A DNA stretch of 64,000 nt, from assembly GCF_024171735.1 (NCBI RefSeq), contig NZ_JAMTCH010000004.1:124001-188000 (forward strand), written 5' to 3'. Of this stretch, positions 45,486-54,872 are shown one piece after another. Position numbers and translations under genes: made by a program. This DNA is from Prauserella alba (GTDB lineage: Bacteria > Actinomycetota > Actinomycetes > Mycobacteriales > Pseudonocardiaceae). The notes beneath the pieces were generated by a model. It worked only from the letters and a program-made list of their open reading frames with translations, made no database searches and was not told the DNA's origin. The first letter of the stretch is position 1; every line of letters begins with the position of its first letter.

Positions 45486-46706
45486 TCATGGCGAGTTCGG
45501 TGCCGTGTCCCCGGGCCGGACGGCGATGCGGCTCGCCGCGAACGGGAACGCCAGCACCGTGACGGCGCCCGCCGTCACCATGACCGAGGCGGTGGCCGCG
45601 GTGATCAACTGCGACGAGGCGGCGATCTGCGTGACGGCCACGATGATCGGCAGGCCGGTCGCCGCGTAGAGACCCAGGGCGAGCCGGTCGCGGGTCGCCG
45701 TGACGCCGGAATGGGTGGTCGTCCACATCTCACGCGCGAACACCGGCAGCCCGCGCACGACGAGGATCACGCCGACGAACGCGAGCAGCAGGGGCCACTT
45801 CGACGCGACGGCGCCCAGGTCGATGGCCATGCCGCTCGTCACGAAGAACACGGGGATGAGCAGGCTGAACCCGACGATCTCCAACTTGTGCGCGATCTCC
45901 TCCGAGTGGCCGGGCGCGACCGCCCGCAGCATCGCGTTGGACAACAGGCCCGCGGAGAACGCCCCGAGTGCGACGTCGAGTTCCAGCACGGCCGTCAACA
46001 ACATCAGTGTCACCAGCACCAGGACGGTGATCCGGGCCGTGGTCTGCATCGTCGTGTTCGACGCCCGCATCACGGCACGTCCCAGCAGCGGCACGCGGCG
46101 CAGAATCCTCGCCGGCAGCGCCACGACGACCACCGCGGCCGCGGCGAACGCCAACAGCACCACTGCCGCCTGCCACGTCGCCCGCGTCGACAACAGCACC
46201 GACATCGCCAGGATGGGCAACAGCTCACCGTAGGCGCCGTGGGTCATCGCCGCCCTCCCCAACGGTGTCGCCAGTGCACCGGAGTCCTTGAGGATCGGCA
46301 GCAACGTGCCCAGCGCCGTGGACGTCGAGGCGATCGCGAGCACGATCGCCACCTGGACGTCACCCCGCACCAGCAGCAGCCCGGCGCCCACCCCCAGGAC
46401 CGCACAGGCCAGCCACGTCAACGCCGCGTGACCGCCCTGCCTGCCGCGCATGTCCTCCACCCGCACCTCGAACCCGGCGAGCAGGAACAGGAAGCCGAGC
46501 CCGAGTTCGCGCAGGAACCCGACCGCCTCGGTCTCGGCGGCCAATCCCAGGGAGTGGGGTCCGATGATCGCGCCGAACACCAGCAACCACACCACGTCCG
46601 GAATCGCACGCCGGGTGATCAACGCCAGCACGGGCCCCAGCGCGGCGGCGAGCACGATCCACCACACCGACAGCAGATCCGCGACCAGTGCGTGCCCCTC
46701 GCTCAT
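45486..46706 (-). CDS. Cation:proton antiporter (Kef/CPA2-type)
   Basis: A 406-residue membrane protein of the Na+/H+ exchanger superfamily, with 11-12 hydrophobic helices. It has FLRELGLGFLFLLAGFEVRVEDMRGR, the characteristic loop after helix 2-3, and ASTSTALGTLLPILKDSG, the helix-disrupting region. No TrkA-N or USP domain follows, so it is the short form. It should exchange K+ or Na+ for protons and aid pH or osmotic balance. It is transcribed against GH32 and has no obvious link to the neighbours. Confidence 0.85.
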   Translation of the reverse strand: MSEGHALVADLLSVWWIVLAAALGPVLALITRRAIPDVVWLLVFGAIIGPHSLGLAAETEAVGFLRELGLGFLFLLAGFEVRVEDMRGRQGGHAALTWLACAVLGVGAGLLLVRGDVQVAIVLAIASTSTALGTLLPILKDSGALATPLGRAAMTHGAYGELLPILAMSVLLSTRATWQAAVVLLAFAAAAVVVVALPARILRRVPLLGRAVMRASNTTMQTTARITVLVLVTLMLLTAVLELDVALGAFSAGLLSNAMLRAVAPGHSEEIAHKLEIVGFSLLIPVFFVTSGMAIDLGAVASKWPLLLAFVGVILVVRGLPVFAREMWTTTHSGVTATRDRLALGLYAATGLPIIVAVTQIAASSQLITAATASVMVTAGAVTVLAFPFAASRIAVRPGDTAPNSP

Positions 46707-46824
46707 GGCCGCAACGCTAGCCCGCGGTGGACGGAGCAGCAGTCCGAGCCGTCAGCTGGTCCACACCGGCCGATGACGAACGACGCCGTCCACTGCCGGT
46801 CGGTGGGTATCCGCCCGCCGATGC

Positions 46825-47811
46825 TCAGCGCTGGACCGGGTCACCTCCCGAAGCGAGAAACGCCTCCAGCTCGGACGGGGTCGGCGCCGCCTCCCAGTCG
46901 CCGGGCATCGTGCACATCACGGCGCCGCAGGCGTTCGCACGCGCGAGCTTCTTCTCGACGCTCCAGCCGTGCACGTCGCCGCTGAGGTAGCCGGCCACGA
47001 ACGCGTCCCCTGCACCGACGGTGTCGACCACGTCGACGTGGTGCCCGGGGGCGTCGACGAAGGCCCCGTCGCGGTACGCGCTCGCACCGTCGGCGCCGCG
47101 CTTGACGACGATCTCGCGCGTCCCTCCGGGATCGAGCGCACGGACCAGCGCAGCGATGTCCTCGGTGGCCGCCGCGTCGGGCAGCCCGGCGGCACCGTCG
47201 GGGGCGATGTGCGCGAGCTCGTCGGGTGAGCCGAACACGAGGTCTGCCTGTTCGGCCAGTTCACCGAGCACCTCGGCGGCGACGGGCGCGGGTGCGAGCG
47301 TCGACCGGTAGTTCACGTCGACGCTCACCCGCACGCCTGCCGCCCGCGCGCGGCCGACCACCGACCGGCACGCCTCCCGCGCCGAGTCCGACAGCAGCGG
47401 TGTGATGCCCGTCAGGTGCACGAGCGCGGCGTTCTCGACCAGGCCGACGGGAACGTCCGCCGCGGCCAGCCGGGAACCGGCCGAGCCCGCACGGTAGTAG
47501 TACACCCGCGCGGTCCCCCGGCCCGTGAGTTCCTTGAGCATGAGCCCCGTCGCCGCTTCGGTGTCGACCTGCGCTCGCACGTCGACACCCTCACCGCGGA
47601 CCTCACGCACGATCCGCCTTCCGAGGGAGTCGTCGCCGACCCGGCCGAGCCACGTGACGGGCACCCCGAGCCTGCTCAGGCTCACGGCGACGTTCGTCTC
47701 CGCACCGCCGATGCCCACGTGCGCCTCCGACACGTGGGCGAGCGACCCGATGCGGCCGCCGGTGATCAGGCCCATCGTCTCGCCGAGTGTCAGCACCGGG
47801 GAGTCGCTCAT
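46825..47811 (-). CDS. kdgK: 2-keto-3-deoxygluconate kinase (PfkB family)
   Basis: A 328-residue ribokinase-like enzyme. ATG 47811 shares ATGA with the aldolase stop. Key features are LTLGETMGLITGG at the start, the GGAETNVAVSLSRLG motif (first PfkB signature), the YYYRAGSAGSRL strand common in KDG kinases and DTVGAGDAFVAGYLSG (second signature, with the catalytic Asp). It phosphorylates KDG to KDPG, the substrate of the aldolase encoded directly upstream. It is last in the uxuB-kdgK operon. Confidence 0.9.
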   Translation of the reverse strand: MSDSPVLTLGETMGLITGGRIGSLAHVSEAHVGIGGAETNVAVSLSRLGVPVTWLGRVGDDSLGRRIVREVRGEGVDVRAQVDTEAATGLMLKELTGRGTARVYYYRAGSAGSRLAAADVPVGLVENAALVHLTGITPLLSDSAREACRSVVGRARAAGVRVSVDVNYRSTLAPAPVAAEVLGELAEQADLVFGSPDELAHIAPDGAAGLPDAAATEDIAALVRALDPGGTREIVVKRGADGASAYRDGAFVDAPGHHVDVVDTVGAGDAFVAGYLSGDVHGWSVEKKLARANACGAVMCTMPGDWEAAPTPSELEAFLASGGDPVQR

Positions 47812-48455
47812 GCGCTTCCACTCCCCGCGCACACGTCGACGAACCGGCGCGACCTGGCGGCGAGGGCGGCCAGGTCGCCGCCGGCGAGCGCGTCCCCGAG
47901 CAGCGGCCCGCCGACGCTGACGGCCGCGGCGCCGGCCGCGAGCCACGCCCCGGCCGCGTCGAGATCCACCCCTCCGGACGGAACGACCGCCAGGTCCGGG
48001 AACGGGCCGCGCAGATCCTTGAGATACCCCGGCCCCACCTGGCCGGCCGGGAACACCTTCACCGCGGGTACCCCGCGTCTCCAGGTGGACCACACCTCGG
48101 TCGGTGTGAGCCCGCCGGGGACGACGGCGACGTCGCGGGCCAGGGCCCGGTCGACGACCGTGACGTCCGATACCGGGGTGACGAGATACCGCGCTCCCCC
48201 GTCGGCGGCGGCGTCGACCTCGCCGGGGCGGGTCACGGTGCCGACGCCGATGTCGGCCGTGTCGCCGTACCGTTCGACGAGGCCCGGCAGCGCGGCGACC
48301 GTGCCGGGCGTGGTGAGCGTCAGCTCGAAGCTGCGCACCCCGGCTTCGACCATGGTGTCGATCACCGGTACGTAGTCGTCGGCGCGTTCACCGCGGATCA
48401 CGACGACGAGCCGGGTTTCGGCCGTCCACCGCGGCAGTGCCTGTCGCTGACTCAT
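47808..48455 (-). CDS. eda: 2-keto-3-deoxy-6-phosphogluconate (KDPG) aldolase
   Basis: A 215-residue class I aldolase. GAGAGGA lies eight bases before ATG 48455. Glu44 in FELTLTTP and the Schiff-base Lys133 in AVKVFPAG correspond to Glu45 and Lys133 of E. coli Eda. GVGTVTRPGEV and VPSGGVDLDAAG form the phosphate loops. It splits KDPG into pyruvate and glyceraldehyde-3-phosphate. It lies 20 bp downstream of manD and overlaps kdgK by four bases. Confidence 0.92.
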   Translation of the reverse strand: MSQRQALPRWTAETRLVVVIRGERADDYVPVIDTMVEAGVRSFELTLTTPGTVAALPGLVERYGDTADIGVGTVTRPGEVDAAADGGARYLVTPVSDVTVVDRALARDVAVVPGGLTPTEVWSTWRRGVPAVKVFPAGQVGPGYLKDLRGPFPDLAVVPSGGVDLDAAGAWLAAGAAAVSVGGPLLGDALAGGDLAALAARSRRFVDVCAGSGSA

Positions 48456-48475
48456 GACGTGTGTCCTCTCCCTGC

Positions 48476-49720
48476 TCACCAGTCGTGCACGGTGCCGTCG
48501 AGCAGCCGGTTCACCGGTAGGTAGGCGGCCGTGTACGGGTGGCGGGCGGCGACGTCCTCGTCGAGTTCCACGCCCAGTCCCGGAGTGTCGCCCGGATGCA
48601 GGAAGCCGCGGTCGAACGTGTACGAGGTGCGGAACGCCTCCAGGGTCGTCTCGCTGTGCGGCATGTACTCCTGGATACCGAAGTTGTGGATCGCCAGGTC
48701 GAGGTGCAGCGCGGCCGCCATGCCGACGGGCGAGACGTCGGTCGGGCCGTGGATGCCCGAGCGGATGCCGTAGATCGCCGCGAAGTCGAGCAGCTTCTTC
48801 ATCCCGGTGACACCACCGGTGTGGGTGGGCGCCGAGCGCACGTAGTCGATGAGCCGCTCGGTGATCAGCGTCCGGTAGTCGTGCACCGAGTTGAAGACCT
48901 CACCGGTGGCCAGCGGCGTGGTGCTGTGCTGCCGGACCAGCCGGAACGCCTCCTGGTCCTCGCCGGGGGTCGCGTCCTCCAGCCAGAACAGGTCGTACGG
49001 TTCGAGCGACTTCGCCAGCCGCGCAGCCTCGATCGGTGACATGCGGTGGTGGGCGTCGTGGAGCAGCCGCAGTTCGGGGCCGAACTCCTCCCGCACCTTC
49101 GCGAAGATCGCCGGCACGTGCCGCAGGTAGGCGGGCGTGTCCCAGTCCTCCTCCTCGGGCCGCGTCGCGGCGCCGCCGTCGGCACCGCGGTGCGCGGGTT
49201 CGTAGTCGTAGCGTTCGCCCGGCTCCGCGGTGTCGGACACGCCGTAGACCCGGTGGAGCCCGGGGACGCCCGTCTGGATGCGTACCGCCGTGTAACCCTC
49301 GTCGACGTACCCGCGAATCGCCCGCGCCAGCGCCGGATAGTCGTTGCCGGAGGCGTGGGCGTACACGCGGAGCTTGTCGCGGCTCGCGCCGCCGAGCAGC
49401 TGATACAGCGGAACGCCAGCCTTCTTGGCCTTGATGTCCCACAACGCCACGTCCACGGCGGCGATCGCTGCCATCGTCACCGGCCCGCGTCGCCAGTACG
49501 CCCCGCGGTAGAGGTACTGCCACGTGTCCTCGATGCGGTCCTCGTCCCTGCCGACGAGCGTGCTCACCAGGTGGTCCCGCAGGTACGAGGCCACGGCCAG
49601 TTCCCGCCCGTTGAGGGTCGCGTCGCCCCAGCCGACGACCCCGTCGGAGGTGACGACCTTGAGCGTGACGAAGTTGCGTCCGGGGCTGGTGACGATGACG
49701 TCGGCGGTCGCGATGCTCAC
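48476..49720 (-). CDS. manD: D-mannonate dehydratase (ManD subgroup, enolase superfamily)
   Basis: A 414-residue enolase-superfamily dehydratase. The metal ligands are Asp222, Glu248 and Glu274 ([23 protein letters not shown]). The Arg147/Tyr159 pair and His224 match the general base and acid described for ManD enzymes. The C-terminus has the RYPYTA-like [21 protein letters not shown] end of the group. It dehydrates D-mannonate (sometimes D-gluconate) to KDG. Low-efficiency members are often found beside L-gulonate or L-idonate dehydrogenases, as here. The start GTG 49720 has GGGAAG upstream. Confidence 0.9.
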   Translation of the reverse strand: MSIATADVIVTSPGRNFVTLKVVTSDGVVGWGDATLNGRELAVASYLRDHLVSTLVGRDEDRIEDTWQYLYRGAYWRRGPVTMAAIAAVDVALWDIKAKKAGVPLYQLLGGASRDKLRVYAHASGNDYPALARAIRGYVDEGYTAVRIQTGVPGLHRVYGVSDTAEPGERYDYEPAHRGADGGAATRPEEEDWDTPAYLRHVPAIFAKVREEFGPELRLLHDAHHRMSPIEAARLAKSLEPYDLFWLEDATPGEDQEAFRLVRQHSTTPLATGEVFNSVHDYRTLITERLIDYVRSAPTHTGGVTGMKKLLDFAAIYGIRSGIHGPTDVSPVGMAAALHLDLAIHNFGIQEYMPHSETTLEAFRTSYTFDRGFLHPGDTPGLGVELDEDVAARHPYTAAYLPVNRLLDGTVHDW

Positions 49721-49813
49721 GGCGGGTACTTCCCTACTTCCTGACTGATGTGTCGACAGTGGACGGTGCGGCGGCCGGCGGGTGCGGCCGCGGCGGCCGC
49801 ACCCGGGGCAGGC

Positions 49814-51214
49814 TCATACCGCGTTACGCGGATCCCGCAGGTCGCGGCCCGCGACCTCCGGCATGAACAGGGTGCCGATGAGCGGGCACAGCGTGAAGAA
49901 CCCGAGCAGGATCGCGACCGGGATCCACGAACCGGTCGTCGCGGCGACCCAGGCCGCTGCGACCACCGGGCCGATACCCGTGGCGATCATCGCGGCGATC
50001 TCCCTGATGACACCGGTCGCGGCGTAGCGGTGGCGCGAGCCGAAGATCTCCGGCAGCGTCAGGTTCTCGAGTGAGGCCAGCGCCATGACCGACACGTTGT
50101 GCATGACGATGTAGCCGACGAACACCTGCGGCACATCCGCACCGGCGATCAGCATCATCGTCGGAACGATGAGCACGAGCGAGATCACGCTCATCACCTG
50201 GTACATGCGGCGCCTGCCGAACCTGTCGCCGAGCGCACCGACAATGGGCACCGTGGCGAACGCGCACAACGACGAGATGATCACGACGCTGGTCCCCACC
50301 GAGGCCGACATCGCCAGCGTCACGGTGATGAACGAGACCATGTAGGTCTGCAGGATCCCCGAGTTTCCGGCCTGCCCGAACCGCAGCAGGAACGCGGGCA
50401 CCAATGCGCGCCACTTCTTCTGCTCCAGCGCTTCCAGCATGCGCGTGTCGTTCTCCCGTTCGGCCTTCGCCCTGACCTCGTCGGTCGACATGGCCACGCC
50501 GTCGGAGACGTGCGAGCTCTCCTCGAACACCGGGCTCTCCTTGAGCCGGAACCGGATCCACACGGCCACCAGCAGGATCACGGCGCTGCCGAGGAACGGG
50601 ATGCGCCAGCCCCATGCCAGCAGCTGCTCCTCGGAGAGGACGGCCACGAGGATGCCCCAGATCGCGGACGCCCCGAGCGTGCCGCAGTTCGTGCCCAGGG
50701 CCACGAGCGAGGCGATCACGCCGCGCCGCCGTCGGGGTGCGTACTCCGCGAGCATGACACCGGCACCGGAGATCTCAGCACCGGCTCCGAAGCCCTGGCC
50801 GAGGCGCAGCACCACGAGCAGGATCGGCGCGAGGATGCCGATGTCGTGGGCCGTGGGCAGCGCGCCGATGAGCGTCGTCGAACCACCCATGAGCGCGATC
50901 GTGATGAACAGGACCTTGGTGCGCCCCACCCGGTCGCCGAGGCGCCCGAAGTACCAGGCGCCGACGGGGCGTGCGACGTAGCCGACCGCGTAGGTGGCCA
51001 TCGCGGCGACGACGGCGAGCGCGGCGCTGTCGCCCACGAAGAAGAGCTGGCCGAAGACGAGGCCGGCCGCGAGCGAGTACAGCTGGAAGTCCATGAACTC
51101 GAGCGCGGTGCCCAGCCAGCCGGACATCGCGGCGCGCGTCAGGTCACTGGTACTGCGTTCGGCCCTGCCTGCTTCGGCGGTGCCCGTTTCGGGCGGCGGT
51201 GCTGAAGTGGACAT
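49814..51214 (-). CDS. MFS transporter, metabolite:H+ symporter (MHS) family
   Basis: A 466-residue 12-helix MFS protein of the MHS (ShiA/ProP/KgtP) type, with ATG 51214 after AAGGA. Signatures are SGWLGTALEFMDFQLYSLAAGLVFGQLFF at helix 1, YVARPVGAWYFGRLGDRVGRTKVL between helices 2 and 3 and GFGAGAEISGAGVMLAEYAPRRRRG. MHS members import organic acids and zwitterions with protons. Its place in the uxuB-kdgK operon makes a sugar acid such as gulonate, idonate or mannonate the likely substrate. Confidence 0.9.
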   Translation of the reverse strand: MSTSAPPPETGTAEAGRAERSTSDLTRAAMSGWLGTALEFMDFQLYSLAAGLVFGQLFFVGDSAALAVVAAMATYAVGYVARPVGAWYFGRLGDRVGRTKVLFITIALMGGSTTLIGALPTAHDIGILAPILLVVLRLGQGFGAGAEISGAGVMLAEYAPRRRRGVIASLVALGTNCGTLGASAIWGILVAVLSEEQLLAWGWRIPFLGSAVILLVAVWIRFRLKESPVFEESSHVSDGVAMSTDEVRAKAERENDTRMLEALEQKKWRALVPAFLLRFGQAGNSGILQTYMVSFITVTLAMSASVGTSVVIISSLCAFATVPIVGALGDRFGRRRMYQVMSVISLVLIVPTMMLIAGADVPQVFVGYIVMHNVSVMALASLENLTLPEIFGSRHRYAATGVIREIAAMIATGIGPVVAAAWVAATTGSWIPVAILLGFFTLCPLIGTLFMPEVAGRDLRDPRNAV

Positions 51215-51262
51215 CGTTGTTCCTTCTGCGGTGTCGGACGGGGAGGTGAGGGCGGGTAGGGA

Positions 51263-52267
51263 TCAGAACTCGATGAGGACCTTGCCGGAGGCGGCCGAGT
51301 CCTTCGCCGTCGCGAACGCCTCGACCGCATCGGCGGCGGGCAGGACGTGCGTGACGACCCCGGCGATCGCGGGGTGGGCGGCGAGCATCTCGACGGCGTC
51401 GTCGATCTCCGTCGAGAAGCGGAACGTGCCGCGCAGCTGCAGCTCCTTCGACACGAGCGGGGCGAGGTTCACGTCGATGGAGGTGTCGGCGAGCATGCCG
51501 ACCTGGACCACGACTCCCGCCCGTGCCGCGGATGCGACCGCCTGCGTCAGCGAGGCCGGCGCACCGGAGCATTCGAACACGACGGGATACGACGTCGCAG
51601 GCACGTCGTCGCGTCCGATGAGGAACGTCTCGTGGGCGCCGAGTTCGTGGGCCCGGTCGAGTGCGGACTGCTGGATGTCGCCGACCGCCACGTGGCCGAC
51701 GCCCCGCGCGGCGAGCGCCGCGACGGTGAGCAGGCCGACGGGGCCGGCACCCAGCACGAGGGCGCGATCGTTCAGGTCGCCGCCCGCGACGGTGAGCGCG
51801 TGCAACGCGACGCCGAGCGGTTCGGCGAGCGCGGCCTCCCGCAGTGACAGCCCGTCGGGCAGCCTGCGGAGCATGGGCTTCTCGACGAGCACGTATTCCG
51901 CCGCCGCACCTTGGCGGTGGGGGAAGTCCGCGGCACTGCCGAGGTAGTCGCCGCCGGGCCGGAGGTGCGGCCGATCGTCGAGGCCCGGCGCCGGGGGACC
52001 GTACCGCGCGGGGTGCACGGTCACCGGTGTGCCCGGCGCCCACTCCCCGCTCGGATCGGCTTCGACGAGGGCCGAGAACTCGTGGCCGGGCGCGAACGGT
52101 TCGCGGACGAGGTTCTCGCCGTTCTTGCCGTGGAAGTAGTAGTGCAGGTCCGAACCGCAGATGCCGACGTAGCGCACGCGCAGCAGCACCTCGCCCTCGC
52201 CGGGTTCGGGCACGGCGACGTCGTCGAGGCGCATGTCCTCGGCGCCGTGGATGAACAGGCCTTTCAC
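51263..52267 (-). CDS. L-idonate/L-gulonate 5-dehydrogenase (medium-chain dehydrogenase)
   Basis: A 334-residue medium-chain dehydrogenase. The catalytic zinc site is retained (GICGSDLHYY with Cys and His, GHEF with the Glu) along with the Rossmann segment VLGAGPVGLLTVAALAARG. The usual structural-zinc loop with four cysteines is replaced by a Pro/Gly-rich segment (HPARYGPPAPGLDDRPH), a form seen in actinobacterial L-idonate dehydrogenases. It likely oxidises L-gulonate to D-fructuronate or L-idonate to 5-ketogluconate. Operon position between uxuB (30 bp) and the MHS transporter (48 bp) favours the gulonate route. Confidence 0.85.
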   Translation of the reverse strand: MKGLFIHGAEDMRLDDVAVPEPGEGEVLLRVRYVGICGSDLHYYFHGKNGENLVREPFAPGHEFSALVEADPSGEWAPGTPVTVHPARYGPPAPGLDDRPHLRPGGDYLGSAADFPHRQGAAAEYVLVEKPMLRRLPDGLSLREAALAEPLGVALHALTVAGGDLNDRALVLGAGPVGLLTVAALAARGVGHVAVGDIQQSALDRAHELGAHETFLIGRDDVPATSYPVVFECSGAPASLTQAVASAARAGVVVQVGMLADTSIDVNLAPLVSKELQLRGTFRFSTEIDDAVEMLAAHPAIAGVVTHVLPAADAVEAFATAKDSAASGKVLIEF

Positions 52268-52297
52268 GGGTGATCAGCTCCAGGGGTCGGGGCGGGC

Positions 52298-53776
52298 TCA
52301 GCGGGCGGCGGCGGCCACATCGGCGGCCGCGGCGCGCACCCCGTCGTGGGTGATGATCGCCAGCAGCTCGGCGACGCGGGCGGTGAAGGCGTCCTGGTCG
52401 GCGAGCGCCTCGGGGAAGAAGCCGCCGGTCATGATCCGGCGTACGTGGTCGCCCGCGGCCACGGTGCCGTCGGTCGCCGCGGCGAGCCGGTCACGTGCGG
52501 GCTCGGCGATGCGCTCGGCCAGCGGGTCCGGTGTGAAACCCGCGGGCGGGGCGACGCACGCGATCCATGCTGCGGTGCACAGCGCGAGCCGGTGCGGCAT
52601 GCGGCCGCGCCGGAGGTGCACCAGCGCAGCGTCGGGAATGCGCTGGAGCAGCTTGACCGAACCGTCGGAGCCGACCTGGGTGGTGGCGTGCCCGATCAGG
52701 GGGTTGCGCCACCGGGCGTCCAATTCCGACACGTACGCGTCGGGGTCGAACCCGGTCGGCGGGGTGAACGTGGGCAGATAGTCGTCGGCGATGCCGCCGA
52801 GCACCGCTTCGCGGACGAAGTCCAAGCTCCACGCGGCGTCGATCGTGGGAGCGCCGGCGAGGATGCCGAGGTAGGCGATGAGCGAGTGCGACCCGTTCAG
52901 CAGCCGCAACTTCACCATCTCGTACGCCTCGATCTCGGTCGAGAACGTCACGCCCGCTTCTTCCCATGCCGGGCGGCCGCCGGCGAAGTCGTCCTCGAGG
53001 ACCCACATGCTGAAATCCTCGGCGGGGACGGGACAACGGTCGGTCACACCGAGCAGTTCGGCCACCTGCCGCGTGTGCTCGTCGGTCGTCTTCGGCACGA
53101 TGCGGTCGACCATCCCGTTCGGGAACGACACCGACGAGGACACAAAGGACAGTACGTCGTCGCTCGCGCCCGCGGCGTGGAGGAACTGCTCGACCACGGC
53201 CCGCGTCACGTCGCCGTTGGCTTGAAGGTTGTCACACGACAGCACGGCCAGCGGCGCCCCCGTGTCGGCGCGCAGCTCGAGCCCCCTGGCGATCATGCCC
53301 ATCGCGGTACGCGGTGTAGCACCGGCGACGAGGTCCGCAGCGACCTCGGGATGGTCGAGTGCCAGCCGGCCGGTCGCCGGATCACGCGTGTACCCGACCT
53401 CGGACACGGTCAGCGAGACGATGCGATGGGCCGGGTCGGCGATCGCGGCCACGACGGCAGCGGGGTCGTGAGCCGCCACGCCGGTGTCGCGGTGGACGTC
53501 GACGACACCTGCCCTGGCGCCGTGCTCGGTGAGCTGCAGGATCGAGTACACGTTGTCCTGGGCGCGCATCGGCGCGACGACCCGGTCCGACGAGTGCGCG
53601 AAACCGCGGATGCCCCAGTCACCACCGGCAGCGGCCATCGCCTGCGCCGTGTGGACGGCACCGTGCGCGCGGTGGAAGTTGCCGAGACCGAGGTGCACGA
53701 TGCCGGTCCGGTCGGGTGCGGATGCCCCGATGAGCGTTCCCGCGGGCACGCTGCGGCGCCCGAGTCCCTGTGTCAT
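52298..53776 (-). CDS. uxuB: Mannitol dehydrogenase family protein: D-fructuronate reductase (D-mannonate oxidoreductase)
   Basis: A 492-residue NAD(P)-dependent polyol/uronate dehydrogenase of the long-chain MDH family. Motifs are GNFHRAHGAVHTAQAM near the N-terminus (binding GxG-like region IVHLGLGNFHRAH) and the family signature K-x4-N-x2-H in VKLRLLNGSH. It should reduce D-fructuronate to D-mannonate. It is first in the operon, starts at ATG 53776 with AAGGACGTC before it, and is divergent from the IclR regulator across a 147-bp region with tandem 21-bp motifs. Confidence 0.9.
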   Translation of the reverse strand: MTQGLGRRSVPAGTLIGASAPDRTGIVHLGLGNFHRAHGAVHTAQAMAAAGGDWGIRGFAHSSDRVVAPMRAQDNVYSILQLTEHGARAGVVDVHRDTGVAAHDPAAVVAAIADPAHRIVSLTVSEVGYTRDPATGRLALDHPEVAADLVAGATPRTAMGMIARGLELRADTGAPLAVLSCDNLQANGDVTRAVVEQFLHAAGASDDVLSFVSSSVSFPNGMVDRIVPKTTDEHTRQVAELLGVTDRCPVPAEDFSMWVLEDDFAGGRPAWEEAGVTFSTEIEAYEMVKLRLLNGSHSLIAYLGILAGAPTIDAAWSLDFVREAVLGGIADDYLPTFTPPTGFDPDAYVSELDARWRNPLIGHATTQVGSDGSVKLLQRIPDAALVHLRRGRMPHRLALCTAAWIACVAPPAGFTPDPLAERIAEPARDRLAAATDGTVAAGDHVRRIMTGGFFPEALADQDAFTARVAELLAIITHDGVRAAAADVAAAAR

Positions 53777-53825
53777 GACGTCCTTGTCCTTCCGCGACGC
53801 ACGGCGACGACTGCGACGTCACCAT

Positions 53826-53867
53826 GTTCGTTTCATATCGCGAACCGGTCGTTTTGTATGTCGGACC
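53826..53867. promoter_or_regulatory. Tandem 21-bp motifs between uxuB and iclR
   Basis: Two 21-bp units, GTTCGTTTCATATCGCGAAC-C (53826-53846) and GGTCGTTTTGTATGTCGGAC-C (53847-53867), match at 15 of 21 positions and abut exactly, so they are on the same face of the helix. Each has a short dyad (GTTCG/CGAAC; GGTC/GACC). They lie 50 bp before uxuB and 57 bp before iclR and are likely IclR operators. Confidence 0.65.
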
Positions 53868-53923
53868 ATAAGCTAAACTCGCACTGAACGCGACGCAATA
53901 CCGACCCCGGCGACAATGGAGCC

Positions 53924-54715
53924 ATGGAGACCGAACCCACATCGGAAACGCCGCCCGTGACGAGCCTCGACCGTGCACTCGTCGTGCTCGAGACGGTCGC
54001 CGCCGCCGGGCCGGAGGGCATGCCGCTCGGCGAGATCGCGGCACGCACCGGCATCAACAAGGGATCGGTCCACCGGCTGCTCCGCGGGCTGGCACACCGC
54101 GAATACGTGACGCGTGACGACGAGGACCGCAACTACCTCCTCGGCGAGGCGCTCCGGCGGATCGTGCGCACGTTCGGCGCGGAGGAGAACCTCCCACTGC
54201 TGTTCCGGCCGCTGCTGCTCGAACTGTCCCGCCGCACCGAGGAGCTCGTCCACCTGGGCATGCTCGACGGACGCCGCGTCGTCTACCTCGACAAGATCGA
54301 GCCCGAGCGTTCCGTCCGCGTCTGGTCGCGCGTCGGAAGGCGAGCCCACATCGCGAGCACGGCGCTGGGGCGTGCACTCATCGCCGCCGCTCCCCCGAGC
54401 GACGCACTGCTGACCGGCTACGTCGACGAGGCCGACCCCGACGGGCACCACCCGACCCTCGCCACGAGGTTCCGCCACGCCGTCGAATCGGCACGCACGC
54501 TCGGCTGGGCGGTCGAGAACGAGGAGAACGAACCCGGCATCGCCTGCGTCGGCGTCGCCCTCACATCGGGGACCGGACAGGACGTCGCGATCAGTGTCAC
54601 CGGACCCGCCGACCGCATGACCACCGACCGACTGGCCGAGGTCGGCGCACTCGTTCGGGAACTCGCAGGCAAGCTCGCACCCGAGGAGTACACACTGACC
54701 CCGACCACCGGCTGA
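53924..54715 (+). CDS. IclR-family transcriptional regulator
   Basis: A 263-residue protein. The N-terminal winged HTH (ALVVLETVAAAGPEGMPLGEIAARTGINKGSVHRLLRGLAHREYV) is followed by the GAF-like IclR effector domain with EELVHLGMLDGRRVVYLDKIE, RRAHIASTALGRALIAA and AVENEENEPGIACVGV. ATG 53924 has GGAG only two bases away, so a poor or leaderless start is possible. It is divergent from uxuB and most likely controls the uxuB-kdgK operon in response to a sugar acid or KDG. Confidence 0.9.
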   Translation: METEPTSETPPVTSLDRALVVLETVAAAGPEGMPLGEIAARTGINKGSVHRLLRGLAHREYVTRDDEDRNYLLGEALRRIVRTFGAEENLPLLFRPLLLELSRRTEELVHLGMLDGRRVVYLDKIEPERSVRVWSRVGRRAHIASTALGRALIAAAPPSDALLTGYVDEADPDGHHPTLATRFRHAVESARTLGWAVENEENEPGIACVGVALTSGTGQDVAISVTGPADRMTTDRLAEVGALVRELAGKLAPEEYTLTPTTG

Positions 54716-54783
54716 GGCCTTCGGGAACGTCGCACCGGGAACACGCGCGGCATCGCGCGACCGAACAACGAGCTCCCCAATGA

Positions 54784-54852
54784 TGTTGATTTTCCAACAT
54801 CTCCGCAGTCGCTTCCCGAATCACCGACGCCGCACGTGTACTATTTCGAACA
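54784..54852 (+). promoter_or_regulatory. Two copies of a 16-bp operator upstream of deoR (second)
   Basis: TGTTGATTTTCCAACA (54784-54799) and TGTACTATTTCGAACA (54837-54852) match the consensus TGTTSWYTTTCSAACA. Two more copies occur upstream of the kinase gene (55705-55741). The second copy ends 20 bp before the start codon, a good place for autorepression. Confidence 0.7.
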
Positions 54853-54872
54853 ACTAAGAGGGAGGATGTGGC

